From contig CAVTIA010000012.1 in NCBI GenBank assembly GCA_963734635.1, forward strand, positions 262,641-326,640: 64,000 nucleotides of DNA, in the 5' to 3' direction. Both the position numbers and the translations under genes were made by a program. The notes beneath the pieces were generated by a model that made no database searches, had not been told where the DNA came from, and was given only the letters and a program-made list of their open reading frames with translations. Shown here in pieces: positions 31,692 to 40,486 of the stretch (its first letter is position 1; every line of letters begins with the position of its first letter). Source of the DNA: DATCJA01 sp963734635 (GTDB taxonomy: Bacteria > Acidobacteriota > Vicinamibacteria > Vicinamibacterales > UBA2999).

Positions 31692-32348
31692 TTACGGGCG
31701 ATGGCTGAACGGCTGCCGGTAGACATAGGTCGTGTATTCGTACGCCCGGTAGTCATGACGGATCACGAAGTAGCGGCTCAGATGCTTTCCGATGAAAGCC
31801 GCCATCGCGTCGAACGGAAGGTGGAACAGATCGTCGCGCTCCCAGTCGACGAGCGTGGACATGACGTTGAACGCCATACCTGAACGACAATGCCGGTACG
31901 CGGCCGCCGTCAACTGCTGCCAATATCGCAACATGTCACCGCGCTCGATTGGACCGCGGAAGTTGAAGACGCCGTTCAGCACCACATAGTCGAACATCGG
32001 CAGATGCTCGTCGTCCTCGAGCACGTCCATCAGAATGAACTCGTGCCGCGGATGTCTCGCCCGCGCGGCGTCCAGATATCTGCTGGAGATATCCAGCCCC
32101 GCGTATTGGAGATGACGATAGTCGGCGCGTGATTCGATGAAATCGAGCAGATGTCCGAGGCCACAACCCAGGTCGAGGATGGTCACCGGGGTGTCCGGTT
32201 CCCGAATGACGCCCAGCATCAACGCATAACGCTCGACCGCCTCCGCCGCCGACTTGGTATATCCAACCCCGCGGAAGTTGTCGCCGTACTTGATCAGATC
32301 CTCTTCGCAGGCGGCTGAAATGATGTGTTGCGGAGCAGGTGAGGTCAT
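31692..32348 (-). CDS. Class I SAM-dependent methyltransferase
   Basis: 218 residues. Motif I VTILDLGCGLGHLLDF (about 55-70), GLDISSRYLDAARARH and the FDYVVLNGVFNFR segment define a SAM methyltransferase unlike the one at 29986. It is the first gene of a three-gene minus-strand run with the FemAB-like gene and the second methyltransferase. Substrate unknown. Confidence 0.85.
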   Translation of the reverse strand: MTSPAPQHIISAACEEDLIKYGDNFRGVGYTKSAAEAVERYALMLGVIREPDTPVTILDLGCGLGHLLDFIESRADYRHLQYAGLDISSRYLDAARARHPRHEFILMDVLEDDEHLPMFDYVVLNGVFNFRGPIERGDMLRYWQQLTAAAYRHCRSGMAFNVMSTLVDWERDDLFHLPFDAMAAFIGKHLSRYFVIRHDYRAYEYTTYVYRQPFSHRP

Positions 32349-32426
32349 GTCGCCGCCATCACGGATCCCGCGAGCGCAGCCCGAAGAGCATCATCACCAC
32401 CAGAGCAACTCAGGCGGCGATGGCCG

Positions 32427-32705
32427 TTACTTCAAATGCTTACTCACCAGCTTCGTCATCTCGAACATATTGACTGTGGCCTTGCCTCCGAACACCGCCT
32501 TCAGGCTGGCGTCGGCCTTGATCATGCGTTTGTTCTTGGCGTCCTGCAGCTTGTTCTTCTTGATGTATGCCCACAGCCGCTTGGTTACCTCGGTCCTCGG
32601 TATCGGCTTGGAACCGATCACCTCCGACAATGCAGGACTTGGCGTCATCGGCTTCATGAAAGCCGGATTGGGCTTCCGGGCGGGCTTGGTCGCGCGCTTA
32701 GCCAT
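32427..32705 (-). CDS. SWIB/MDM2-domain protein
   Basis: 92 residues from ATG 32705 (MAKRATKPARKPNPAFMKPM); the longer frame upstream has no supporting feature. After a basic N-tail comes a SWIB fold: SEVIGSKPIPRTEVTKRLWA, YIKKNKLQDAKNKRMIKADA, then LKAVFGGKATVNMFEMTKLV. SWIB domains are best known from eukaryotic chromatin remodellers; in bacteria they occur alone (Chlamydiae, Acidobacteria and others), probably as DNA-associated proteins. It is monocistronic. Confidence 0.88.
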   Translation of the reverse strand: MAKRATKPARKPNPAFMKPMTPSPALSEVIGSKPIPRTEVTKRLWAYIKKNKLQDAKNKRMIKADASLKAVFGGKATVNMFEMTKLVSKHLK

Positions 32706-32843
32706 GTGTCTCCTTTCGCCGAAGAAAATTGCTGGCCCACATAGTAACGCCGAATCTGCTTTCAGGCCGCTGAATTCTGACGGATCGCGCACCGCGCAGC
32801 ATGCGCGTGAGGGAGATTGTCTGCGGATCGATCGGCGTGCGGC

Positions 32844-33455
32844 TCAGAAGCGTACACCGCCGCCGGCAGCGAAACGGAACTCGTGGGCGAAGAACGGATC
32901 CTCGCGAATCATCCGCTCGGAGTCGAACGAAGGGCCGGGATATCTCACCAGACGATCACCGAGGTCCACGCGTACGAACGTTCTTGCCGTCGTCGCGATG
33001 TCGAGTCCGCCGCCAAGGTCGACTGCAGCGAGCGTGCGGCCCGAAGCCAACGTGCACGTCAATGGCGGCGGATAGATGAGGATGCAGGCGAACGGCTCCG
33101 GCGACTCCTGGACCGCTACAAACCCGGGACGCACGCGCACGAACGGTCTGAATCTATCGAACGTAGCGCCGGCCGTTGCGCCGAAGAGCCCTTCGAAACG
33201 GCCGCGGCTGAACGGGCGACCGCTGGGAAAGTCACGAGGGAATACGTTCAGCTCGGCCTCGAGCCCGAGGAACGAGTTCGGACGCCACGACACGCGTCCG
33301 CCGAGTCCAGCGTCAGCGGCATCGAACTGACCTGAAGAGACCAACGCGACCTGCCCACCAACCTCGATCCGGCCGGACGGCGCCTGCGCACCGGCGACGG
33401 CGGCATGAGCAGCGCATATCACGTAGACGGCCCAGAACCGGCGCGTGCGCGGCAC
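32844..33455 (-). CDS. Outer-membrane beta-barrel-like protein
   Basis: 203 residues. Signal peptide ends AAVAGAQA; alternating strands such as RIEVGGQVALVSSG, GGRVSWRPNSFLGLEAELNV and RPFVRVRPGFVAVQ and a terminal Phe (FRFAAGGGVRF) fit an eight-stranded OmpA-like barrel. No catalytic motif. I cannot name the family. Confidence 0.65.
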   Translation of the reverse strand: MPRTRRFWAVYVICAAHAAVAGAQAPSGRIEVGGQVALVSSGQFDAADAGLGGRVSWRPNSFLGLEAELNVFPRDFPSGRPFSRGRFEGLFGATAGATFDRFRPFVRVRPGFVAVQESPEPFACILIYPPPLTCTLASGRTLAAVDLGGGLDIATTARTFVRVDLGDRLVRYPGPSFDSERMIREDPFFAHEFRFAAGGGVRF

Positions 33456-33465
33456 GCCAGCGATC

Positions 33466-34788
33466 TTACTCTACCGATCGATCGGCAATGGCCAGCGCAC
33501 GGTCGATGATCGCGAAGCCCTCCTGGAGCTCGGCCTCGGTAATCGTGAGTGGAGGATTCGTGAAGAAGTAATTCCAGCGTACGAATGTGAACAGCCCTTC
33601 TTGTCGGAAGAATTTCGCCAGCGTCCCCATCTCGGGCGACGTTCCGTTGAATGGCGCCATCGGCTCCATGGTCTTCCTGTTTCGAACGAGCTCGACCACA
33701 CCGAACAGGCCAATCGATCGCACGGCGCCCACAGATGGATGACGTGCGGCCAGGTCCTCGTGCAGGTCCCGCATCAGCACGCCCATGCGCTGTGCTCGAT
33801 CGACCAGGCCCTCCTGCTCCATCACCGCGAGAGTGGCGAGCGCCGCCGCACATGCCACTGGATGACTGCTATAGGTGAGCCCACCCGGGAATGGTTTGTC
33901 CTTGAACGTGTCGGCGATTGCCTGCCGCATGCCGACCGCGCCCAACTGAACGTAAGCACTCGTCAGCCCTTTCGCCATCGTGATCAAATCCGGCACGACG
34001 CCCCAATGCTCGATGGCGAACCACTTTCCCGTCCTGCCGAACCCGCTCATGACCTCGTCGGCGATCATGAGGATCCCGTACTTGTCGCAGAGCGCTCGTA
34101 CGCCCTGCATGTAACCGTCCGGCGGCACCAGCACTCCGTTCGTGCCGGTGACCGATTCCAGAATGAACGCGGCGATCGTCTGCGGGCCCTCGAGCTGAAT
34201 CACCTCTTCGACGTGGCGCAAAGCGTCGTCCGTTGTGTCCCAGCCACGCTGGATGCCGTGATACGGGTCTAGGACATGCACGAACCCCGGCATGGGCGGC
34301 TGGGTCCATCGTCTGGGCTCGCCTGTCGCCGCAATCGCGGCAGCGGTCCCGCCATGGTACGAACGATACCGGGCAAGAATCTTCTGGCGGCCGGTGTAAG
34401 CGCGCGCGATCTTGATCGCATTCTCGTTGGCTTCGGCGCCGCCGTTCGTGAAGAAAAATACGTCGATGTCGCCAGGCGTAATCGCCGCAAGCTTCGCGCC
34501 CAGCCTCGCGCGCGCTTCCGTGGTCATACCTGACGGTGTGACGTAACACACGGCTTCAGCCTGCCGCTGCATCGCCTCGATCACGCGCGGATTGCCGTGA
34601 CCGATGTTCACGCACATGAGCTGGCTGTTGAAGTCGATGAAGCGCTTGCCTTCGGGGGTCCAGAAGTACACGCCTTCGGCGCGCGCCACCGGAATAGGAT
34701 CGACCGCTCCCTGCGCCGTCCATTCCGAAATGGTGTGCTTCTTCGAGAGTGCAACGATTTCGTCGCCGGTCATCGATCGACGCTCCAT
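33466..34788 (-). CDS. Class III aminotransferase (beta-alanine/taurine:pyruvate type)
   Basis: 440 residues, fold-type I PLP enzyme. The ADEVMSGFGRTGKWFAIEHW region and the Lys of LITMAKGLTSAYVQLGAV bind PLP. It resembles omega-amino-acid:pyruvate transaminases. With dihydropyrimidinase and PreA nearby it could remove beta-alanine or beta-aminoisobutyrate, the end products of reductive pyrimidine breakdown; this role is inferred from context. Start is ATG 34788 or the Met five residues on. Confidence 0.82.
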   Translation of the reverse strand: MERRSMTGDEIVALSKKHTISEWTAQGAVDPIPVARAEGVYFWTPEGKRFIDFNSQLMCVNIGHGNPRVIEAMQRQAEAVCYVTPSGMTTEARARLGAKLAAITPGDIDVFFFTNGGAEANENAIKIARAYTGRQKILARYRSYHGGTAAAIAATGEPRRWTQPPMPGFVHVLDPYHGIQRGWDTTDDALRHVEEVIQLEGPQTIAAFILESVTGTNGVLVPPDGYMQGVRALCDKYGILMIADEVMSGFGRTGKWFAIEHWGVVPDLITMAKGLTSAYVQLGAVGMRQAIADTFKDKPFPGGLTYSSHPVACAAALATLAVMEQEGLVDRAQRMGVLMRDLHEDLAARHPSVGAVRSIGLFGVVELVRNRKTMEPMAPFNGTSPEMGTLAKFFRQEGLFTFVRWNYFFTNPPLTITEAELQEGFAIIDRALAIADRSVE

Positions 34789-34810
34789 CTAATGATTCCG
34801 TTGTCACGAG

Positions 34811-34838
34811 CCACGGAGACACAGAGACACAGAGACAT
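34811..34838. repeat. 8-bp repeat, copy 2 (reverse orientation)
   Basis: CCACGGAGACACAGAGACACAGAGAC carries GAGACACA-type units, the reverse complement of TGTGTCTC. It lies just upstream of the aminotransferase start. Confidence 0.8.
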
Positions 34839-34881
34839 TTGGCATTCACGAACCCTGCATAAGCTGCAGCTGCTCACGTTC

Positions 34882-35832
34882 TCAATCTCGCACGACGATG
34901 CATTGAAGGTCCTCGGCAATTGCTAGTGCTCCTTGATAGTGCATTTTCACTTCAGCAACGCTCATAGTCAGAGTCGCTTGATCGTACGCAGAGTAAACTC
35001 CCCCGTTCGGATCGCCGGCTAATGGCCTGGTCACGTGACTGAGGACCAGCCTCCGCGCCTTCGCGCGAGCTGCAACATCGCCAATAACTCCAGGTGCAGC
35101 GTGATTTTGCGTTATGGCGCCTCGTGCGTTCATCGAGATCGCGAAATGCATGACCAATACATCGGCATCTCTTGCAAATGTGACGAACTGCGGATTTGAA
35201 CCGTTTTGATCACTGCCGAACACGATGCTACTACCGTCCACGGACACGCGATACGCAACGGACGGCGCAGTGTGAGGTACGCCGAGGGCGGTTACTTGGA
35301 GCGGCCCACCACGCGTGAGCGATGTCGGCTCTTGTTTCGCGACATCGACGGTCAGCGATTCCAGCGGCGCACTTCCTCCCTGGTTGCCGTTGGAACGTCT
35401 CGACAAGACAGGGAATGCGCTTCCGCTGCTGCCCATCAAGCGACGCAGAAACGTCGCAAACGGAGGAAATTGTCCGTTACCCGACGGCCCGGCGATGCGT
35501 AGGGGTGCGCTGCGCGTTCCAGTTAACCACAGCAATGCCGGCAGATCGGAGACATGATCCGGATGGAGGTGACTGATCGCTACAAACTCGAGTTGATCGA
35601 TGCGCGCCCCTGATTCTCCGAAACGGTGAAAGACGCCCCCTCCAGCATCCACGAGGACGGCCGATCGACCGTCCACCCACACGATGTATCCACTCGAGGC
35701 GCTACTCGAAGGGAATGGGCCGCCTGACCCGAGAATCTGGACGGCAAGCTTCTGCGAGCCGCATGTTTGCGCAGCCGCTAGTGAGATTCCCACGACGACA
35801 GCTAGAGGCATGATCGCAAGCGCTCTTCGCAC
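34882..35832 (-). CDS. MBL-fold metallo-hydrolase, exported
   Basis: 316 residues from GTG 35832, chosen because it gives a signal peptide (VRRALAIMPLAVVVGISLAA, cleavage near AAQ); the frame upstream is 8-bp repeat. It resembles ribonuclease Z/arylsulfatase-type MBL proteins: LGSGGPFPSSSASS near the N-terminus and the metal-binding HLHPDHVSDLP, then GSDQNG and a final LSHVTRP. Export suggests an extracytoplasmic hydrolase. Substrate is unknown. Confidence 0.8.
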   Translation of the reverse strand: MRRALAIMPLAVVVGISLAAAQTCGSQKLAVQILGSGGPFPSSSASSGYIVWVDGRSAVLVDAGGGVFHRFGESGARIDQLEFVAISHLHPDHVSDLPALLWLTGTRSAPLRIAGPSGNGQFPPFATFLRRLMGSSGSAFPVLSRRSNGNQGGSAPLESLTVDVAKQEPTSLTRGGPLQVTALGVPHTAPSVAYRVSVDGSSIVFGSDQNGSNPQFVTFARDADVLVMHFAISMNARGAITQNHAAPGVIGDVAARAKARRLVLSHVTRPLAGDPNGGVYSAYDQATLTMSVAEVKMHYQGALAIAEDLQCIVVRD

Positions 35833-35844
35833 TGTCTGAACGAT

Positions 35845-35871
35845 TCTCTGTGTCTCCGCGTCTCTGTGGCC
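35845..35871. repeat. 8-bp repeat, copy 3
   Basis: TCTCTGTGTCTCCGCGTCTCTGTGGC, three units of the TGTGTCTC repeat with variants, between dihydropyrimidinase and the chosen start of the MBL protein. Confidence 0.75.
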
Positions 35872-35905
35872 CGTGCAAGTGCAGTCAGCGATCATCGCGC
35901 AGCTA

Positions 35906-37279
35906 TCATCGTGTCGCGCGCTTGAGGAAGGAGCCGGATCCCGCCCGGCCGACGAATTTGCCATTCTCGATCACAACTTTGCCCCGTGAGATGACAGTGT
36001 CAGTAGCACCCGTGACCTCCCTGCCCTCGTATGGGTTGTAATCCACTTTCATGTGAAGCGTCTTCGCCGACAGGCGCATCGTCCTGTTCGGATCGAAGAT
36101 CACGATATCGGCGTCGGATCCGGGCGCGATGGTTCCCTTGCGCGGAAACAAGCCGAAGATCTTCGCCGGTGAGGTAGCGGTCAACTCGACGAACCGGTTG
36201 AGCGAAATGCGGCCCGTGCGGACCCCGCCGTCGAAGACGAGGCTCATCCGCGTTTCGATACCGGGAGCGCCATTCGGAATTTTTGAAAAGTCGCCCTGTC
36301 CGAGAACCTTCTGCTCCTTCATGCAAAACGGACAGTGATCCGTAGAGATCGCCTGCAGATCGTTGAACGCCAGGCCGCGCCAGAGCCGATCCTGCGTCTC
36401 TCGGGGCCGCAGCGGAGGGCTCATGACGTACTTGGCGCCCTCGAATTCCGGCTCCTCATAGTTCTCGTAGGACAGGAACAGATACTGCGGACACGTTTCC
36501 GCGTACGCCGGAAGGCCTCGGTCGCGCGCTTCAGTCACCATCTCCAGCGCTTCGGCTGCTGAGAGGTGGACGATATAGATTGGAACCTCCGCCATCTCGG
36601 CGAGAGCAATGGCGCGATGCGTCGCTTCCGCTTCAGCCCGCGCGGGACGCGTCAGCGCGTGATACTTCGGAGCGGTCTTGCCTTCGGCAAGCGCTTTCTT
36701 GACCAGCACGTCGATGACCCCGCCATTTTCGGCGTGCATACAGATGGTGCCGCCGTTTCGGCCCGTTCGCAGCAGCGCACGAAAGATGCTCGCGTCATCG
36801 AGCATGAACACGCCGGGATATGCCATGAAGAGCTTGAAAGACGTCACCCCCTGGCGAACGAGCGCATCCATTTCCTGCTCCACCTGATCGGACAGATCCG
36901 TGACGATCATGTGGAAGCCGTAATCGATGGCCGCCTTTCCCTGCGCCTTCTGCATCCACGTTTCCCACGCGTGATGCAGCGTCTGCCCTTTGTACTGAAT
37001 CGCAAAATCGACGATCGTGGTCGTGCCGCCATGCGCCGCCGCAATCGTGCCGGTCTCGAAGTCGTCTGCTGACGTCGTGCCGCCGAACGGCATGTCCAGA
37101 TGCGTATGGACGTCAATGCCGCCCGGGAGAACGTACTTGCCCGCAGCCTCGATCGTCCGGTCCGCCGGCATCGTCAGCGATGAGCCGATCGCAGCGATCT
37201 TCTCCCCGTCTACGAAAACGTCTCCGGAGTACTGGTCGGCCGCTGTGACGACTATGCCTCCTTTGATCAGGAGGGTCAT
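35906..37279 (-). CDS. hydA: Dihydropyrimidinase / D-hydantoinase
   Basis: 457 residues, cyclic amidohydrolase of the urease superfamily. Metal ligands: His58 and His60 (VHTHLD), carboxylated Lys149 (VTSFKLFMAYPG), His182, His238 and Asp314. It opens dihydrouracil, dihydrothymine or hydantoin rings, the second step of reductive pyrimidine catabolism. PreA (first step), a nucleobase permease and an aminotransferase are within 8 kb. The next enzyme, beta-ureidopropionase, is not seen in the window. Confidence 0.93.
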   Translation of the reverse strand: MTLLIKGGIVVTAADQYSGDVFVDGEKIAAIGSSLTMPADRTIEAAGKYVLPGGIDVHTHLDMPFGGTTSADDFETGTIAAAHGGTTTIVDFAIQYKGQTLHHAWETWMQKAQGKAAIDYGFHMIVTDLSDQVEQEMDALVRQGVTSFKLFMAYPGVFMLDDASIFRALLRTGRNGGTICMHAENGGVIDVLVKKALAEGKTAPKYHALTRPARAEAEATHRAIALAEMAEVPIYIVHLSAAEALEMVTEARDRGLPAYAETCPQYLFLSYENYEEPEFEGAKYVMSPPLRPRETQDRLWRGLAFNDLQAISTDHCPFCMKEQKVLGQGDFSKIPNGAPGIETRMSLVFDGGVRTGRISLNRFVELTATSPAKIFGLFPRKGTIAPGSDADIVIFDPNRTMRLSAKTLHMKVDYNPYEGREVTGATDTVISRGKVVIENGKFVGRAGSGSFLKRATR

Positions 37280-37546
37280 GAGGCGCGCTCTGCCATCAAG
37301 AGGGTTTGGTCGGTGTCGGCATGTCGGGGATCAAGACCGTTGCGGAGTGTACCCGAACGTGTGAAACAGCCTCTGTGTCGGAAACCCGACATCCATATGC
37401 CAGATCATGACAATGAACGACTCCGACGGATACGAAATGTGTCGAGCGTCACACCTGAAATCGAGCAAACGTTGGCCAGCTAAGTCACAGCGACTCAATG
37501 GCATAGCAACCACCGACTCGCGGTGTCGTAGCACAGTCACGCGCTG
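37280..37546. other. Divergent gap without a gene
   Basis: 267 bases between dihydropyrimidinase (minus) and the M48 protease (plus). No open frame with family features; it should hold both promoters but I could not fix them. No repeat array here. Confidence 0.5.
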
Positions 37547-38857
37547 GTGAACTCTTTGCAGTCGAGCTTCACAACCGTGACAGCGTCCTCACTCCTCTGG
37601 TGTCGGCTCGCCAGCGCACTGCTGGTAATCGTGATTGCCATGCCTTCGAGGCTCGCTGCGAGCGACATGACTCCGCCCGTAAACAGGTACCTGCTTCTTC
37701 AGGACGTCGAGTTGGGCGCTGAAGCAGCGGAGCAACTGCGGAAGCAGGTACCTTTGATCACAGACCAAACGGTACGACGGTACGTCGACGAACTCGGTGT
37801 TCGGCTCGTCGGCGGCCTCCCTCTGGAACTTCGCCACGCGGGCTTCTACTTTTCGTTCGAGGTCGTGAACCGAAACGATCTGGCGACGGTGGCGCTGCCC
37901 GGAGGAGCAATTTTCATCACGCGCGGCACGATTGACGCCGCGAAGTCCGATGCGGAGCTCGCAGCCCTGCTTGCCCATGAACTGAGTCACGTCGTGCTTC
38001 GACATGCCACCGCACAGATATCGGCTACCGAGTCCTACACTGCAAGTCCGATGAGCGGCCGCGCGCTCGCATCGATAGTTGACGATAGGCGCGCAGGCAT
38101 TCTGGCGCAGGGAGCGATCTTCGGGGTCAATTCCTATTTAGTGAGTTACGACAATCAGTACGAGCGGCAAGCGGATCTCGTGGCCGCGCGGACATTGAAA
38201 CGTGCCGGTTACGACCCGGCCGCGCTCACGACGATGCCGCAACGACCCACGGCTGAGCAGGGTGCAACTGACCCGATTGACGCCATTCACGCGCGACTGC
38301 TCGAAATCCCCGCTGCGCGGACCGACACGGGCAACGTTCGCCGGGCTCCTCTTGCCGCACCCGTGCACGGCGTTTCGAGCCCGTCAGGTGAATATCGCGC
38401 CACGACGGTCGGTGACCGTCTCGTGCTGAACGTTCCGACGAACTGGCACAGCGTGCGCACGGGCACGACGGTCACATTTGCGCCAGAGGATGCCTTCTAC
38501 ACCGACCGCAGTGTCGTAGACGCCACATGTGGTGTCCAACTCACCCTGGCGCGCAGTCTCGCCGGCGACCTGGCACTCGACATTCAGGCCCTCCTCCAAC
38601 GGTACGGCGAGGCCAACGCTGACGTGCGTTGGACGCCCGCGTTCCAACGCGTGCAGATCGCCGGACGAAGGGGCTTGAGAACAACGGTGAATGCTGTCTC
38701 TCCAAGGACGGGAAAGTTTGAAGAAGTATCGGTGGCCGCCACCCGCCTACCCGACGGTAACGTGCTGTACGTAATTGGTGTGGCGCCGCAGGAGGAAAGC
38801 AGCGTTTACAGAGGCGTGTTCAACCGGATCGTGGAATCGGTTCAGATCGCCCGCTGA
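37547..38857 (+). CDS. M48 family metalloprotease, exported
   Basis: 436 residues with an N-terminal membrane/signal segment (LASALLVIVIAMPSRLAAS). The zinc site HELSH is at residues 144-148, with the third ligand probably in NQYERQADLVAARTLKRAGY. The layout resembles BepA/YfgC-type peptidases but ends in an extra 150-residue domain lacking TPR repeats. Probably a periplasmic quality-control protease. It is flanked by pyrimidine genes with no obvious link. Confidence 0.85.
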   Translation: MNSLQSSFTTVTASSLLWCRLASALLVIVIAMPSRLAASDMTPPVNRYLLLQDVELGAEAAEQLRKQVPLITDQTVRRYVDELGVRLVGGLPLELRHAGFYFSFEVVNRNDLATVALPGGAIFITRGTIDAAKSDAELAALLAHELSHVVLRHATAQISATESYTASPMSGRALASIVDDRRAGILAQGAIFGVNSYLVSYDNQYERQADLVAARTLKRAGYDPAALTTMPQRPTAEQGATDPIDAIHARLLEIPAARTDTGNVRRAPLAAPVHGVSSPSGEYRATTVGDRLVLNVPTNWHSVRTGTTVTFAPEDAFYTDRSVVDATCGVQLTLARSLAGDLALDIQALLQRYGEANADVRWTPAFQRVQIAGRRGLRTTVNAVSPRTGKFEEVSVAATRLPDGNVLYVIGVAPQEESSVYRGVFNRIVESVQIAR

Positions 38858-38885
38858 CTTGCGTCTGGGCATTACAACTGAAAAC

Positions 38886-40370
38886 TCAGGCCTGCGTGAG
38901 CAACCTGACGAACACCTTCATGTCGTTGAAGGTCTCGATCGCGTGTACGCTTCGGATGATTTCGTCTGATCGCCGCACACCCACCACCGGCACGATCAGG
39001 TCTCGGACCTTGCCGTTGACGCCCTCCGCGTCCAATGGGTTCTCCCTGGTGCCTGGAGCAAAACGCGTAAAGTGACTCAGTTGGCGCCCGTCACGGAGCG
39101 TCACCTCTACTCTTCCGCTCCTGGGTGCGTTGGGATCCATCAGCGCCCGATCCGCAACGAGTTCAATGCGCTGCTTCACCGCGAGCACCCGCGGGTCCTT
39201 CATCCGCTCGTGGGAGTGGCTGTCGGCGAACGATACAGCGCCATCTATCAAGCCGACCGCAAGGATGTACTGACAGTTGACATCCGGCATCGCGCTGTCG
39301 TTGACGATGCGTGCACCGTCCTCGGGAAGCCGGGCGACGATGCGGGTGACGTTGTCGGCAGTGAGGCCGTGTTGCCGGCGCAACGTGAGTAACGCGTCCA
39401 GCGGCGCCTGAATCGGATAACCGACCGAGAACGTCTTGATGGCCGTTTCGGTGACGAAGAAGCGGCTGCCGAGCCCGGCAATCATCTGCTCGGGCCTGGG
39501 CTCGGTGGACAGAGCGTCGATCATGTTGTGCTCGCCGTCGAGCACTTCATCGACGCCCGTGAACCCCGACTGCACCATGAGCGCAGCCGTGACACCGTTG
39601 CGCGCACCCATGCCGCCGAAGTCGAAGGCTTTTTCGATGTGCTCACTGTCGCGAGTCCAGCTCCAGATTCCCGACACCTGCTGCGCCGCATACGACAGGG
39701 CGTGGCGCATCCCTCGTTCGTCCAGCCGGGCCAGCGACGCCGCGGCTGCGACCGCACCGAATGTGGCGCTCGTGCCTTCGGCACTTCGATGTGTTCCCCG
39801 CACATGGTCCGGACCCAGAGCCATCAGAAATCGACAGCAGAGGTCGTAGCCAAGAGCGACGGCACGTACCACCTCGATCCCCGAACGCCCTTCGCGCTCG
39901 GCGACCGCGAGTGCTGCCGGCAGAACAGCGCATCCGGGATGCGCCTTCGTGACCGGCTCGAAGTCATCGGTCTCGTCTGCGTGGCCGAACATGCCGTTCG
40001 CGAGCGCCGCGTTGACGGCAGATGTCTTGATACTGGTCGTCAGTACCGAAGCTTCGGGCGTGCCTCCCTGGGCTTGCACGTATCGTATGGCCGCCTCACC
40101 CGGCTTCATTTGAGCGCCGGATACGATCGCGCCGAGTGTGTCGAGGATGCGGTGCCGTGTCTCCCGTGCGATATCGGCGGGCAGATCGCGATCGCGGGCC
40201 TCCACCATGTATCGCGCCAGCTGCCGCGTGATGTTCGCCGGTGCAGCCGGGCGTGCCGCACTCTGGGATAGCGCGTCGGCGCCAGAAAAGGATGGCAGTC
40301 CCGCGGCCGCCATCAGCCCGCCTGCGCCCTGCAGGACGCGACGCCGGGAAAATCGGGAGGCTTTCGACAT
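38886..40370 (-). CDS. MmgE/PrpD family protein with Tat signal
   Basis: 494 residues. Twin-arginine leader FSRRRVLQGAGGLMAAAGL. The PrpD fold starts TRQLARYMVEARDRDLPADI and contains the GHADETDDFEP and SAEGTSATFGAVAAAASLAR motifs. Family members include 2-methylcitrate dehydratase, cis-aconitate decarboxylase and immunoresponsive proteins. Tat export is odd for such enzymes. Divergent from preA; substrate unknown. Confidence 0.85.
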   Translation of the reverse strand: MSKASRFSRRRVLQGAGGLMAAAGLPSFSGADALSQSAARPAAPANITRQLARYMVEARDRDLPADIARETRHRILDTLGAIVSGAQMKPGEAAIRYVQAQGGTPEASVLTTSIKTSAVNAALANGMFGHADETDDFEPVTKAHPGCAVLPAALAVAEREGRSGIEVVRAVALGYDLCCRFLMALGPDHVRGTHRSAEGTSATFGAVAAAASLARLDERGMRHALSYAAQQVSGIWSWTRDSEHIEKAFDFGGMGARNGVTAALMVQSGFTGVDEVLDGEHNMIDALSTEPRPEQMIAGLGSRFFVTETAIKTFSVGYPIQAPLDALLTLRRQHGLTADNVTRIVARLPEDGARIVNDSAMPDVNCQYILAVGLIDGAVSFADSHSHERMKDPRVLAVKQRIELVADRALMDPNAPRSGRVEVTLRDGRQLSHFTRFAPGTRENPLDAEGVNGKVRDLIVPVVGVRRSDEIIRSVHAIETFNDMKVFVRLLTQA

Positions 40371-40433
40371 GCCGCCGATTATATGTTCGGCGGGGCCGCT
40401 CCGCAGACCTGCACGAGAAGTAGGTCGGGCCTC

Positions 40434-40462
40434 TCGGACCCGGCTTATCCTGGTGCTATAGT
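40434..40462 (+). promoter_or_regulatory. Possible preA promoter
   Basis: TATAGT at 40457-40462 is a fair -10 box, 24 bases before the preA ATG. The hexamer 17 bases upstream, TCGGAC at 40434-40439, is a poor -35 box. Weak evidence only. Confidence 0.25.
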
Positions 40463-40486
40463 CAGCCGTTCTTCAAGGGCACTGCC

